Made by a program: the position numbers and the translations under genes
Shown: one piece after another, positions 18,619 through 28,177 of the stretch
Layout of the letters: each line of letters begins with the position of its first letter
Numbering within the stretch: position 1 is the first letter of the stretch
Notes under the pieces: generated by a model
Told to the model about the DNA's origin: nothing
The model's input: the letters and a program-made list of their open reading frames with translations, nothing else
The model's database searches: none
Origin: CANKHA01 sp963731585
GTDB taxonomy: Bacteria; Pseudomonadota; Alphaproteobacteria; Rhizobiales; Xanthobacteraceae
Assembly (NCBI GenBank): GCA_963731585.1
Contig: CAVSWC010000013.1
Span: 744,001-808,000 of the forward strand
DNA length: 64,000 nt
Direction of reading: 5' to 3'

Positions 18619-20208
18619 TCAATTCTGCCCCGGATACGGGTTGAGCAACGTCGGATAGGACCGTCCGCGGATGTCGTAGACCCGCGCATAAAGCACGCCT
18701 TCGCGCCGGATCTCGGCTAGCACGGGCGCGTCGAATTCCCTGCAATAGAATACGCCGAGCATCAGCGCGAAGTCGGCGCCTTGCGGATCCCAGGTCATCT
18801 CGAAATCCGGGCCGAGCTCGACCCGCGGCGAGGGATGCGGGCCGCACACGGCGACTTTCCACGGCCGTCCTGCCGGCTTTTGCATCTTGTCGGTGGTGAT
18901 CTTCGCCGCCAGGGCCTGCGAGGCCTGTTTGAACGATAGCCCCCAATAATCCAGCATGTAGCGGTCGCGCGCACCCGCAACGCCGCCGGCGAGCCTGTTG
19001 AAATAGGTGTACGCGTAGGGATGCAGCCGCACCATTTCGATCACCGGCAGAATCACGCCAATGCCGAAGACGATCACCGCCGCCGCGGCGCCGAAGCGAA
19101 ATCGCCGGCTTGACCAATCGAACAACCAAGCGCCGGCCAATCCTGCGAGCACGGCCACTGGCGGCAACACGAAAACGAAATGCCGGATGCCGTTATACAT
19201 GGCCGGGCGCAGGGCGACCGTGAGCGCGATGGGAACCACCGCGGCCGCGGCCACGCAGAGGAAGGCGGCGCGTTGCCCCGGCGGCAGGTCACGCTGCGCC
19301 GCTGCGTAAAAAGCTCCCAACAAGCCGGATAATCCCAGCGCCAAAAAGATTTCCGGCATCTGCAAGGCAAACAGGGTCGGAACATAGCTGCGCGGCATGT
19401 CGGGGACGAGGATCAGTTCGCCGCCGAACAGCTCTCGCCATGGATGCTCGAAGAAATGCGAGAAATAGATTAGCGCGCGCCAGGGATTGAGCGGCGCCTG
19501 CACCGACCACGGCCAGACCAGCGCCATGACGGCATAGGCCAGCAGCAAGCCGGGAACCAGATAGGCGACGAAGCGGCCCGCGCGCAAAAACGCCTGGCGC
19601 ATTCCTATTGCTCTTGCTTCGATTCCGATAAGCAAAGCCAAAGCGGCCAGCATGTTCACGCCGGACAGAGTCGCCAGCGTTCGCGAGCCGATGGAAAGGC
19701 CAAGCGCAAGCCCGAACAGCGCGATGCTCGCAATGCCCGGACGCGGATATTCCGACAGCAGCCGCACCAGCGCGAGCAACAGGATGACCATGGCGACCGC
19801 GAAGGGGGCGTCCTTCGCGTTCATCAGCATGTGCCCAAAAAACAACGGGCAGGCCGCGAGGAGGATGAGGGCGAGAAGCCCGGCGAGCGGCCCGCCGAGA
19901 CGGCGGGCCAGGCGCCAGGTGACCGCCAGCCCAAGCACGCCGATCAGTCCCCCGGCCAGCCGCCGCGTCTCGAACAATTCCAACGGAAGGAATTTTGCCA
20001 GCAGGTCAGCGGCCATGTCGAAGCCGCCGCCATACATGTGGAGATTGACGAAAGACAGCGCGCGCTGGTCATCAAAGCCGGACGCATAGAAGGCCAGCAG
20101 CAGCTCGCCATATTGTGCATGGGTGTAATCGTCCCAGCCGAGGCCGTAGTTGCGGAAGGTCAGCGCCACCGCCGCCGTGCCCAGGAAAAGGACGAGCGAC
20201 GGCGCCAC
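18619..20208 (-). CDS. Membrane glycosyltransferase, GT39/ArnT-like (GT-C fold)
   Basis: The 529-residue polytopic protein has about eleven hydrophobic helices. The first periplasmic loop carries the GT-C aspartate pair in NYGLGWDDYTHAQYGE, and LNAKDAPFAVAM-type loops follow. The C-terminal 130 residues form a soluble domain (RYMLDYWGLSFKQASQALAA). Such enzymes use polyprenyl-phosphate sugars to glycosylate lipids or proteins on the periplasmic side. The GTG at 20208 begins directly at the first helix. An upstream frame (from about 20281, PERVLPPVTFAPYKSWTRAA) could be the true cytosolic N-terminus joined through a one-base indel. It converges with the epimerase gene. Confidence 0.75.
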   Translation of the reverse strand: MAPSLVLFLGTAAVALTFRNYGLGWDDYTHAQYGELLLAFYASGFDDQRALSFVNLHMYGGGFDMAADLLAKFLPLELFETRRLAGGLIGVLGLAVTWRLARRLGGPLAGLLALILLAACPLFFGHMLMNAKDAPFAVAMVILLLALVRLLSEYPRPGIASIALFGLALGLSIGSRTLATLSGVNMLAALALLIGIEARAIGMRQAFLRAGRFVAYLVPGLLLAYAVMALVWPWSVQAPLNPWRALIYFSHFFEHPWRELFGGELILVPDMPRSYVPTLFALQMPEIFLALGLSGLLGAFYAAAQRDLPPGQRAAFLCVAAAAVVPIALTVALRPAMYNGIRHFVFVLPPVAVLAGLAGAWLFDWSSRRFRFGAAAAVIVFGIGVILPVIEMVRLHPYAYTYFNRLAGGVAGARDRYMLDYWGLSFKQASQALAAKITTDKMQKPAGRPWKVAVCGPHPSPRVELGPDFEMTWDPQGADFALMLGVFYCREFDAPVLAEIRREGVLYARVYDIRGRSYPTLLNPYPGQN

Positions 20209-20358
20209 GGTCGCAGAGCGCCGCGCGCGTCCAGGATTTGTAGGGGGCGAAAGTCACCGGCGGCAGGACCCGTTCAGGCACGATCCGCCGATTATGGCGC
20301 GATTCCGCAGCCGCCGTCCCGGTCGGGGAGCGGCGGCACGAACGCGTCTGCGTAGCCG

Positions 20359-20979
20359 TCAGGCCGCCTTAGACACCTTGTTCATCGCAGAGTCGAACAT
20401 CTCGGCGACGTGGTCCCAATTCACCAGGTGATCCACGAAAGCCTTCAGATAATCCGGACGCCGGTTGCGGTAGTCGATGTAATAGGAATGCTCCCAGACA
20501 TCGCAGCCCAGGATCGGCGTGCCGCCGTGCACCAGCGGGCTCTCTCCGTTCTGCGTCTTGGTGATAGCGAGCTTGCCGTCTTTTACGGCAATCCAGCACC
20601 AACCGGAGCCGAACTGGGTGACGCCGGCCTGAATGAAATCCTCTTTCATCTTGGCGATGCCGCCAAGATCGGAATCGATCTTGGCCTTCAATTTGCCAGG
20701 GATCTTGTCGCCGCCGCCGCCAGGTTTCATCCATTTCCAGAAGTGGAAGTGGTTGTAGTGCTGACCGGCATTGTTGAACAGGCCGGCATTCTTGCCGAAA
20801 GAGCCCTTTACCACCTCCTCCAGCGGCTTGCCTTCCCACTCGCTGCCCTTGAGCAGCTTGTTGCCGTTGTCGACATAGGCCTGGTGGTGCTTGTCGTGGT
20901 GATATTCCAGCGTTTCACGCGACATGTAAGGGGCGAGCGCATCGTAGGCATAGGGGAGATCGGGCAACGAAAACGACAT
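20359..20979 (-). CDS. sodB: Superoxide dismutase, Fe-type
   Basis: The intact 206-residue enzyme dismutates superoxide. Metal ligands are visible: His27 in EYHHDKHHQAYV, His in GQHYNHFHFWKWM, and Asp and His in GCDVWEHSYYIDYRNRRPDY. The Gln in NNAGQHYNH sits where Fe-type enzymes carry it, so iron is the likely metal (inference). There is no signal peptide, so it is cytosolic. The start at 20979 follows GGAGAG. An imperfect EcfG-like box lies about 33 bases upstream of the start. Confidence 0.95.
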   Translation of the reverse strand: MSFSLPDLPYAYDALAPYMSRETLEYHHDKHHQAYVDNGNKLLKGSEWEGKPLEEVVKGSFGKNAGLFNNAGQHYNHFHFWKWMKPGGGGDKIPGKLKAKIDSDLGGIAKMKEDFIQAGVTQFGSGWCWIAVKDGKLAITKTQNGESPLVHGGTPILGCDVWEHSYYIDYRNRRPDYLKAFVDHLVNWDHVAEMFDSAMNKVSKAA

Positions 20980-21011
20980 GGCAACTCTCCTGATTTTCCG
21001 CGCTACAGGTA

Positions 21012-21037
21012 AACTCTGGATGCGGTGCCACGGTTCC
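21012..21037 (-). promoter_or_regulatory. Weak EcfG-like promoter candidate upstream of sodB
   Basis: On the minus strand GGAAC (21037-21033) is followed after 17 bases by AGTT (21015-21012), one base off the EcfG -10 element. It is correctly oriented and placed for sodB, but a single chance match cannot be excluded. Confidence 0.25.
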
Positions 21038-21122
21038 GGCGCGGATTCAATGGTTTTGAACAAGTTGTTGAGCCGGATTGGCTGTGCTATCGTCACGGCA
21101 TTCATCAAGGGGGGCATTTCAC

Positions 21123-21719
21123 ATGACCGCTATTCTTCAATCGCTGGAGCGCACGATCCTGGCCGGTCTGGTGCTGCTGATCGCCATCATCGTGGTGGTG
21201 GGGGCAGTGACGGGGCAGTTCATCAAGCCGGACCATGCTTGGGCGACATTTGTTATGCGCTGGCTGCACGTCATCAGCGGCATAATGTGGATCGGACTGC
21301 TTTGGTACTTCAACTTCGTGCAGATCCCCACCGTCCCAAAGATCGAGCCGGTTGAACACCGCGCTGCGATTACAAAATATATTGCGCCGAGTGCGCTGTT
21401 CTGGTTCCGCTATGCAGCCCTCGCCACGGTCATCACCGGTGTTCTGGTCGCCTGGATGAGCGGCTATTTGGTGCGGGCCTTGACATTGCGTCCGGGCCAC
21501 ATCGCCATTGGGCTCGGCATGTGGCTCGCGCTCATCATGGCTTTCAACGTCTGGTTCGTCATCTGGCCGAACCAGCAAAAGGTGCTTGGCCTTGTACCGG
21601 CCACACCCGAAGAGAAAACCGCTGCCGGACGTACCGCGATGCTGACATCGCGCATCAATACGCTGTTCTCGATTCCCATGTTGTACTGCATGGTGGCGCA
21701 GCAGAACGCAGGCCTCTGA
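21123..21719 (+). CDS. Urate hydroxylase PuuD-domain membrane protein
   Basis: The intact 198-residue protein has about five membrane helices and conserved His and Trp residues: WATFVMRWLHVISGIMWIGL, LLWYFNFVQIPTVPKI and IMAFNVWFVIWPNQQKVLGL. This matches the integral-membrane (DUF989) domain of PuuD-type urate hydroxylases. The usual C-terminal cytochrome c domain is absent, so it is a stand-alone membrane module. Whether it oxidises urate is uncertain; no purine genes are nearby. The start has AAGGGGGG upstream. Confidence 0.75.
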   Translation: MTAILQSLERTILAGLVLLIAIIVVVGAVTGQFIKPDHAWATFVMRWLHVISGIMWIGLLWYFNFVQIPTVPKIEPVEHRAAITKYIAPSALFWFRYAALATVITGVLVAWMSGYLVRALTLRPGHIAIGLGMWLALIMAFNVWFVIWPNQQKVLGLVPATPEEKTAAGRTAMLTSRINTLFSIPMLYCMVAQQNAGL

Positions 21720-21918
21720 CGCCTGCTTCGCCGGCTACACTGAGGAACTGGGCGTTCGCGGATGGAGAGCGCCCGGTATCTCTTTACCGCCGCGGATACC
21801 TATTCACCGGTAATCAGCTACACAAAGGAGGCGGGCGTTGGTTTCCGGCGGCCATCCGGTGGCCAAAAAGCTAGGCGTCCAATGCAAGGCAACACGATTC
21901 CGCAAGGGGAAGGCGCGC

Positions 21919-22819
21919 ATGTACGTGAGTTTATTGATACTCGGCGTGATGGTGACGCTGGCCGGCGCGGCCATGCTCGCTTTCGGCATCCCCATCAACG
22001 AGTTTGGCCTCGGCAATACCCTGATCATCGCGGGCACGGCCGCTTTTGTCGGCGGCCTGATCCTGATTGGCGCTGTCGGAAGTCATCCGGCACCTGCGCC
22101 GGCTCGCCGACGGCCTTATGGCTCGCCCTGTCGGTCAGATGCCGCGCGGCAACGATCTGTTCGAACCGGTATCACACGGCGCGCCGCCGGCCGCGCCCCG
22201 CATTCCATTCCCCCCGAAATCCGAACCGCGCCGCCGCATGCCTACGCCAGCCATGCCGGCCATGCCGCCCGAGCCGCGGCTGGACGCCGCGCCCTCGCTC
22301 GATGCCCGGGAAGATCGACTCGATCGGTCGCCGTCCACTTCTGTCCGTAGCGCACCGGAGCCTCGCGTTGTGCCCGAACGCGACGAGGCGCCCTTATCGC
22401 CGCAGGCTGAGCCGCGTTTCGCCGCCGTTCGTGATGAGAAGGATGAACTGGCGGAGGGCTTGCTCGCCACCGCTTTCTCCCGTCTGGACGCGGAGCTGCG
22501 AAACGCCCCTCCTGCCGCCGAGGCGGCCAAGCAGGACGATATGTTTGAATCCGTGCGGCCGCCCGAGCTGCGCAAGGATTCCGACGTCGAACCGGCGCCA
22601 GCTGAAGCGGCGGAATACGAACAGCCGACGGAAGAACCAAGGCAGCAAGAACAGCCCGAGGAGCCTTACGCGGTTTCAATCCTGAAATCGGGTGTGGTGG
22701 ATGGCATGGCCTATACGCTCTATTCCGACGGGTCGATCGAGGCGGAAATGCCTGAGGGGACCATGCGATTTGCCTCCATTACGGAATTGCGCGCCTATCT
22801 GGAAAAAGCTTCTTCATAA
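21919..22819 (+). CDS. Hypothetical membrane protein with disordered linker, one frameshift
   Basis: The ATG at 21919 (preceded by AAGGGGAAGG) starts two membrane helices, MYVSLLILGVMVTLAGAAML and LGNTLIIAGTAAFVGGLILI. A break near 22075 moves to a second frame with a basic helix (SEVIRHLRRLADGLMARPVG), about 150 residues rich in Pro, Ala, Arg and Glu, and a conserved-looking C-terminus (YTLYSDGSIEAEMPEGTMRF). The order of two helices, disordered linker and small C-terminal domain is seen in unnamed Hyphomicrobiales proteins. No function is known. It lies upstream of mucR. Confidence 0.6.
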
Positions 22820-22988
22820 CTGCCCGAATACTAATCCCCGTATGTATCAGCGCGAAGTTTCTGTTGCCCCGGCAGAAGAGCGCTAATAACTTTACGAATC
22901 TACACCTTTGATTGCCGTGCGCCGGGCTGGCCGACGCGGCAAACACAAGCGGGCCGATTTTCGCCCGCTTACGGCGCGGGGGATGGGC

Positions 22989-23405
22989 ATGGCCGATAAT
23001 CCAGCGAACAGCAATTTCATCGAGCTCACGGCCGGTATCGTGTCCGCCTTCGTCAGCAACAATTCGGTCGCGGCGGGCGACATTCCAGCCCTGATCAATC
23101 AGATCCATTCCGCGCTGCTGCGCGTTTCCTCAGGCGCGAAAGAGCAGTCGGCCGAGCCGCTGAAGCCGGCGGTATCTCCGAAGAAGTCGATCACGCCCGA
23201 CCATCTCGTCTGTTTGGAAGATGGCAAGAAATTCAAATCGCTCAAGCGCCACCTGCGCACGCAGTACAATATGACGCCGGAGCAATATCGTGAAAAATGG
23301 AGTCTGCCGCCCGACTACCCGATGGTGGCGCCGAACTATGCCGCAGCGCGCTCCAAGCTCGCCAGGGACATGGGGCTTGGTCAGCAGCGCCGCCGCCGGA
23401 AATAA
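22989..23405 (+). CDS. mucR: MucR/Ros family zinc-finger transcriptional regulator
   Basis: The intact 138-residue protein starts ADNPANSNFIELTAGIVSAF (after Met) and has the MucR core LVCLEDGKKFKSLKRHLRTQ followed by YNMTPEQYREKWSLPPDYPM. The C-terminus is basic (GQQRRRRK). In alphaproteobacteria these proteins bind AT-rich promoter DNA, oligomerise through the N-terminus and control exopolysaccharide, motility and cell-cycle genes. In the classical Ros finger a Cys pair and a His pair bind zinc; here only one Cys and one His of the set are clear, as in many MucR paralogues. A start two codons earlier (22983) is possible. Confidence 0.9.
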   Translation: MADNPANSNFIELTAGIVSAFVSNNSVAAGDIPALINQIHSALLRVSSGAKEQSAEPLKPAVSPKKSITPDHLVCLEDGKKFKSLKRHLRTQYNMTPEQYREKWSLPPDYPMVAPNYAAARSKLARDMGLGQQRRRRK

Positions 23406-23518
23406 TTCTCAGATCGCAGAGTTGTCATCGTCCGCCAACGGGTCCGCGCAAAGCGCGGCCCGATGACGATCCACGACGCCCGGCATTTGTCGACAACGAC
23501 GGCGCGTGTTTACTGGAT

Positions 23519-23534
23519 GCCCGCCTTCGCGGGC
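23519..23534. terminator. GC hairpin between mucR and sufE
   Basis: GCCCGC-CTTC-GCGGGC forms a six-base stem between two convergent genes. It is the core of a dispersed palindromic repeat (GGATGCCCGCCTTCGCGGGC) and may act as a bidirectional terminator. Confidence 0.45.
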
Positions 23535-23544
23535 TTGACGATGG

Positions 23545-23973
23545 CTAGTGCACGGCCGCGAGCGCGGTATTGGCCTCGGAACGGATGCGCTCGACCATGG
23601 AGCGCAGCCCGTTTGAGCGCTGCGGCGTGAGATTTTCGCGCAGGCCGAGCCGGTCGAACACCCCCAGCGCGTCGACGGAAAGAATGTCGCGGGCCGGCTT
23701 GCCGGAATAAAGCGCGAACAGGATGGCAATCAGCCCGCGCACGATATGGGCGTCGCTGTCGGCAAGAAAGGTCATCACCGGCCCCTGCGCGCCGTTCGGC
23801 TGCATCCTGGTGGTCAGCCACACCTGACTGGCGCAGCCCTGCACCTTGTTGCTTGGCGTGCGCGCCTCTTCAGGAAACGGCGGCAAGCTGCGCCCGAGCT
23901 CGATGACATAGCGGTAGCGGTCATCCCAGTCATCGAGGAGCGAAAAATTGTCAGTGATCTCATTTATCGTCAT
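23545..23973 (-). CDS. sufE: SufE family protein (cysteine desulfurase sulfur acceptor)
   Basis: The intact 142-residue protein has the sulfur-accepting Cys in SNKVQGCASQVWL. It also carries LLDDWDDRYRYVIELGRSLP at the N-terminus and GLRSMVERIRSEA at the C-terminus. SufE takes persulfide sulfur from SufS for iron-sulfur cluster assembly in the cytosol. No other suf genes are in the window. The ATG at 23973 fits the family length; an upstream in-frame ATG at 23991 would add six residues. No strong ribosome-binding site is visible. Confidence 0.92.
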   Translation of the reverse strand: MTINEITDNFSLLDDWDDRYRYVIELGRSLPPFPEEARTPSNKVQGCASQVWLTTRMQPNGAQGPVMTFLADSDAHIVRGLIAILFALYSGKPARDILSVDALGVFDRLGLRENLTPQRSNGLRSMVERIRSEANTALAAVH

Positions 23974-24104
23974 GGCATGTGCGGGCTGCAAACAAATAGT
24001 GGCTGCACATTATATAGGATGCGTGTGCCGCCAGCGCCGCAAAAAAAGCTGCCAGGGAGGCCATCAAGCAGGCGTCATGGAGCGGAATTCGAGAAAGATT
24101 AAGC

Positions 24105-24519
24105 CTAGGCGGGATGCTTGCCGCGCGGATCCGGACGCGGCAGCGGGCTGCGCCAGACCGGCTTGAGATCGGTCGGCGAAAGAGTGTCTTGCGAGTTTGC
24201 GCTCGCTTCACCCTTGCGCGTGCTGGCTTGAGCGACCGAGCCGGTCTCCGTCGGAGCCAGGACGTTGGTCAAGAAATCATACAGCATCTTCGCGCCGGCT
24301 TGCGCCTTGTAACCGAAGGCCACCGCCGCCTGTGAGCCAACAGAGCAGGCCTCCGGCTCGCGGGCGCAGAATTGCCGGATGTCAGACACCGCGGCTGACG
24401 CGGCGGAAACTGCCTCCGCGGTTTCGAGGGGCGGCACCGATTGCGAGCTGCTGCGACCCGGTCGGCAGCAGGACAATGACGATGCTCAGCCAAAATGCCG
24501 CGCGAAGAAGAAAAAACAT
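24105..24519 (-). CDS. DUF5330 domain protein, exported, one frameshift
   Basis: The start at 24519 gives a hydrophobic signal or anchor, MFFLLRAAFWLSIVIVLLPT. A break near 24440 moves into the frame with the family core AVSDIRQFCAREPEACSVG, AVAFGYKAQAGAKMLYDFLT and TGSVAQAST. The two cysteines could form a disulfide in the periplasm. This is the DUF5330 pattern, found in Hyphomicrobiales; function unknown. About 138 residues, typical for the family. Confidence 0.75.
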
Positions 24520-24885
24520 GGCCGTCCCTTTGGCTCACAGTCTTTTTAGCTCATTTGACTTGAACCTAGCAGGTAGCCTTGAAGCGCCAGTTCCGGGAAG
24601 GCGTTGGATTTTGCCCTTATTCGAGGTGAATTAGCCCCAGATTTGTGTAAAATTGGACGCATGGGCGCCGAGAGCATCAGAATCCGCACGATTCGAGGAA
24701 GGCGGACGCGCCGCTTCCACTCGGCAACAGACCGTTCACCATGGCGATGAAATAGCGCCACTTCCGCACCCTTCCGGCGAGATACCAGGCCAAATACGGG
24801 GCTCCGGCGGCAAGCTTTTAGCTTTGATTTAAGTGGCCTCTGACACGATCCCGCAAGACTAAGGGAGCGCGTCTGGCCAACAGGC
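24520..24885. other. Gene-free stretch between DUF5330 and the membrane histidine kinase
   Basis: About 366 bases between divergent genes. Base composition is more mixed than the flanks. No family-supported frame, hairpin or clear sigma-factor box was found; promoters for both flanking genes should lie here. Confidence 0.4.
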
Positions 24886-26716
24886 GTGCCTGGAATTGTG
24901 AATATCCTCGCGCCCGTACGCGACTACATCGATGCTTTGGTGCATCCGACCGCGCGCCAGGACGCCCTGGTGGCGGCGCGGCACCGCGCCTTCATTGCGC
25001 CGCGCCTGCTCGGCAGTTTCGCGGCACTGGCGGCGTTTCCGCTTTATCTCACCATGCGGGGAATTCCGAGCGCGACCGAGATCGTGATTGTCGCTTGGCT
25101 GGTCGCGCCGATCCTGGTCGCCTATTTCCTTTCGCGCACCGGGCATTACGAGGGCGCGCATATGCTGTCCTCGCTCGCGCTCACCGGCTTGGTGACGGCC
25201 GTGGCTTTCAACAGCGGTGGGCTTGCTTCATTCGCGGCCGTCTGGCTGGTGATCGTGCCGCTCGAGGCCGCGCTGTCGGCCTGCCGTCGCGTGGTGGCGG
25301 CAGCGGCGGTTTTTACGCTTGGCGCAACCGTTTTTTTGTTCGTGCTCGGCATCACCAAACTGCTGCCCGACGCCAGCCTGGCCGATGGCCCGATGCTGGC
25401 GGCCTTGGGCATCATATCCGCATCTCTGTATGCCACCGGCGTCGCGCTTGGCGGTGAAGCGCTCGCGCGCACCAGCTTTTGGCCCCGTTATGCCGAAGAC
25501 GACGGTTACCAGTGGCTCGTCCGCCACATGACCGACGTCATTACGCGGCACGGCCGCAACGGCGCAGTATTGTCGATCTCGCCCGCAGCGGAGCCGCTGT
25601 TCGGCGCCAAAATACGCGACCTGCTGGGCCATGGTCTGTTCGATCGGGTGCATGTGGCCGATCGCCCGGCCTACCTGACGGCGCTGGCGAATGCCGCGGC
25701 CGACGGGGAGGTCACAACGGTTGAATTCCGGGTGCGGCGCGGCACGCCGGAAGACGCCCGGCCACGTGACATCCAGTTCCTCTGGATCGAGATGCGTTGC
25801 CGCCCGATTGGCGCGGTGGTGAACGAAAGAGTTCGACGAGCGGCGCGATGTCGTTGCGGTCCTGCGCGACGTCAGCGAGCGCAAGGCGCAGGAACAGGTT
25901 TTGGCGGAGGCGCGCGCGGAAGCCGAGCGCGTCAGCGCCGCCAAGTCGCGCTTCGTCGCCACCATGAGCCACGAGTTGCGTACCCCGCTCAATGTCATCA
26001 TCGGCTTTTCTGAACTGCTGGCGAAGGAAGCGCCGGAGGCGCCCGATGCCGCGCGCCGGGAGGAATATGCGCAACTGATCAACGAATCCGGACGTCACCT
26101 GCTTTCGACCGTCAATGGGATTCTCGACATGTCGAAGATCGAGGCCGGAATTTTCGAGATCACCCGGGATGCCTTTGCGCCGGCGCAGGTTGTCGCCAAC
26201 TGCTGCGACCTGATGGCGCTGAAGGCCAGTCAGGCCGGCGTTGCGCTGGAGCGGCAGATCGAGGCGAACATGCCAGAGATACTCGCCGATAAGCGCGCGG
26301 TGAATCAGATCCTGCTGAACCTGCTCTCCAACGCCATCAAATTTACCGAGCGCGGCGGTCGCATCACCGTCAAAGCGGCGCGTGAAGGCGCGTTCGCCGT
26401 GTTCGAAGTGGCAGATACCGGGGCCGGCATTGCGGCGGCGGATCTGCCGCGCGTCGGCGAGCCTTTCTTTCAAGCCGGAGCTTGCTACGAGCGGCGGCAC
26501 GAAGGCACCGGGCTCGGTCTCTCCATTGTCAAAGGCTTGGTGAAACTGCATTGCGGCGAGATCGATATTCGCAGCCGTGTCGGCAAAGGCACCCGCGTGA
26601 TCGTCCGCCTGCCGATCGACGGCGAGCCGGTGCACAAGTCCGAGCCGCCTTGCGCCGTTTCGCTCGCTCTCATCGAACCAATCGCAGCTGATTCCCGGGT
26701 GAAGAAAATTGCGTAG
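24886..26716 (+). CDS. Membrane sensor histidine kinase (PAS-type), one frameshift
   Basis: The N-terminal 185 residues hold about six membrane helices (IAPRLLGSFAALAAFPLYL, ATEIVIVAWLVAPILVAYFL, AVWLVIVPLEAALSACRRVV). A PAS domain follows (about 200-310; NGAVLSISPAAEPLFGAKIR). A break near 25830 shifts to the frame with VVAVLRDVSERKAQEQVLAE, the phospho-acceptor His in TMSHELRTPLNVIIGFSEL, N-box ILLNLLSNAIKFTERGG, and G-boxes DTGAGIA and GTGLGLSIVKG. The GTG at 24886 is the likely start but has no clear ribosome-binding site. The kinase core resembles the DivJ/PleC group. No cognate regulator is adjacent; a peptidoglycan-binding protein follows. Confidence 0.8.
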
Positions 26717-26750
26717 CACGACTTACCGCGCTTCCTCGCGCAGAGATGTT

Positions 26751-27275
26751 ATGGACGACGACGCGCCGCAGCGCGGATTTTTACGCAACTGGCTGCCGCA
26801 GCGGCCGAGGGATGCCGTCTGCCTCGGCCTGGCGGTGGCAGGGGCGGGATTTATCCTCGTCAACGCGCTCTTCCTGCAAAGCGGCCGGCATCCGGCGCCG
26901 ATCTTCACTGAAGTGGTGCAACCTGCCGCGCCGACGACCGGCAGCATTCCCATGCCGCCGCCCAAACCGCAGGCGAGCGCGCGCCTGCCGGCAGCGACGC
27001 TGCCGGCTGCGCCGGTGAAAACTGCCGCCGCGCCACGCGCCGACAGCCGTACCGATCCCATCGCCGAATTGCTGGCACCGTCCAACCGGACAGCCGCGGT
27101 GCAACGGACGCTCGCGGAATTCGGCTACGGCCAGATCAAGCCGACCGGCACTGTTGGCCCGGAGACCAGAGCGGCGATTGAGAAATTCGAGCGCGAGCGC
27201 AGGCTGCCGGTCACCGGCCAGATATCGGAGCGCCTGACGCGTGAGCTCTCGGTTATGAAGGGTGGCCCGCTCTAA
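26751..27275 (+). CDS. Peptidoglycan-binding domain protein with one membrane anchor
   Basis: The 174-residue product has a short cytosolic head (MDDDAPQRGFLRNWLPQRPR) and one membrane helix (AVCLGLAVAGAGFILVNALF). A Pro/Ala-rich periplasmic linker of about 70 residues follows, then a C-terminal PG_binding_1 domain (AVQRTLAEFGYGQIKPTGTV, GPETRAAIEKFERERRLPVT). It probably anchors or senses the cell wall. A TTG at 26709 would add 14 residues and overlap the kinase stop; the ATG at 26751 was preferred. The gene follows the kinase closely and may be co-transcribed. Confidence 0.75.
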   Translation: MDDDAPQRGFLRNWLPQRPRDAVCLGLAVAGAGFILVNALFLQSGRHPAPIFTEVVQPAAPTTGSIPMPPPKPQASARLPAATLPAAPVKTAAAPRADSRTDPIAELLAPSNRTAAVQRTLAEFGYGQIKPTGTVGPETRAAIEKFERERRLPVTGQISERLTRELSVMKGGPL

Positions 27276-27312
27276 CGCATGATGCGTTTGCGCGTGCCAT
27301 CTCTTTCCGCTC

Positions 27313-27382
27313 ATTCCCGCGCAAGCGGGAATCGCAGCAGGGCGCGCGGGATCAGCGCACGGGTCCCCGCTTGCGCGGGGAC
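27313..27382. repeat. Two GC hairpins of a dispersed intergenic repeat
   Basis: ATTCCCGC-GCAA-GCGGGAAT (27313-27332) and GTCCCCGC-TTGC-GCGGGGAC (27363-27382) are perfect eight-base stems with four-base loops. They lie in the gap after the peptidoglycan-binding gene and match the style of dispersed palindromes in this group; a transcription-stop role is possible. Confidence 0.7.
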
Positions 27383-27478
27383 GAGCGGAGACGAACGATC
27401 CAGGTTCGATTATCCCGCTCTAGCAGGTGCAGGTCGCGCGCTGTTGCCTTGCCGGGCGCTATAACGGCTTATCTTCCG

Positions 27479-27826
27479 ATGCGCCTGAAATCCGGGATTT
27501 GGGTTGCCGCCTACATCCGCCGCTGCCATGCGGAGGGGGCCTTTGCGGCTGTGCGCCGGCGCGGCGCCGAGGAAGCGGGCGCGATCTTCATCAAGCTCAA
27601 CCGCCTCGATGGCAGCGCGGAAATTTATGGTCCGGCGCCGCAGACCGCGTTCGAGGATTCGCATCCGGCGGATCGCGCCTTCAGTCCCGGCCTGCCGGCG
27701 CAGCCCGCGCCTGAGGCGGATGTGGAAGCCTATCTCACGCGCCAGATCCGCTTCGATCCGGACGTCTGGATCGTGGAGGTGGAGGACCGCACCGGCCGGC
27801 ACTTCCTTGACCACATCGTGCGATAA
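27479..27826 (+). CDS. DUF1491 family protein
   Basis: The intact 115-residue protein starts MRLKSGIWVAAYIRRCHAEG and continues with EEAGAIFIKLNRLDGSAEIY, then ends DPDVWIVEVEDRTGRHFLD. This is the DUF1491 pattern, widespread in alphaproteobacteria and without known function. No signal peptide. The ATG at 27479 lies at the conserved N-terminus; no obvious ribosome-binding site precedes it. Confidence 0.85.
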   Translation: MRLKSGIWVAAYIRRCHAEGAFAAVRRRGAEEAGAIFIKLNRLDGSAEIYGPAPQTAFEDSHPADRAFSPGLPAQPAPEADVEAYLTRQIRFDPDVWIVEVEDRTGRHFLDHIVR

Positions 27827-27940
27827 ATCCCGTTTTCGACGCATCCGGTTAAAGGAGCATTAACCATCCCGGCTCCTTAATGCCTCGCGTGGCCTGCTGA
27901 ATTGCCAGCGTTAGGGCTGCGGGGTTGGGGGAGAAGCCAT

Positions 27941-28126
27941 ATGGGACTGGTCATCAGGTTCCCTGATGTTTGGGGTAACAGTCGGACCGCGACATTGCCG
28001 GGTGAAGCTGCGAGGGTCATCATTCTTCCGGTGGTGCGGATCGAGCGCGAAGTGGAGACGGCAACCGAGCCGCGCAACGCGCGTCCGTCGATGCGCCGAC
28101 GCAAACGGCCGGCTTCCCGCGCCTGA
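27941..28126 (+). CDS. Small conserved-looking basic protein, 61 residues
   Basis: The ATG at 27941 has GGGGGAGAAG seven bases upstream, a strong ribosome-binding site. The product begins MGLVIRFPDVWGNSRTATLP, has a VIILPVVRIEREVE strand-like middle and a basic end (RPSMRRRKRPASRA). No family recognised. Good start signals and isolation from other genes favour a real gene; the short length leaves doubt. Confidence 0.5.
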   Translation: MGLVIRFPDVWGNSRTATLPGEAARVIILPVVRIEREVETATEPRNARPSMRRRKRPASRA

Positions 28127-28177
28127 AGCGGGCGCCGCCGCGTTCAAAGCGCCGCTGCGTGCGGTATCGCGCAGGCG

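Noticed and set aside
27313..27382. CRISPR-like repeat spacing
   Set aside because: The two hairpins differ in sequence and there are no regularly spaced identical repeats.
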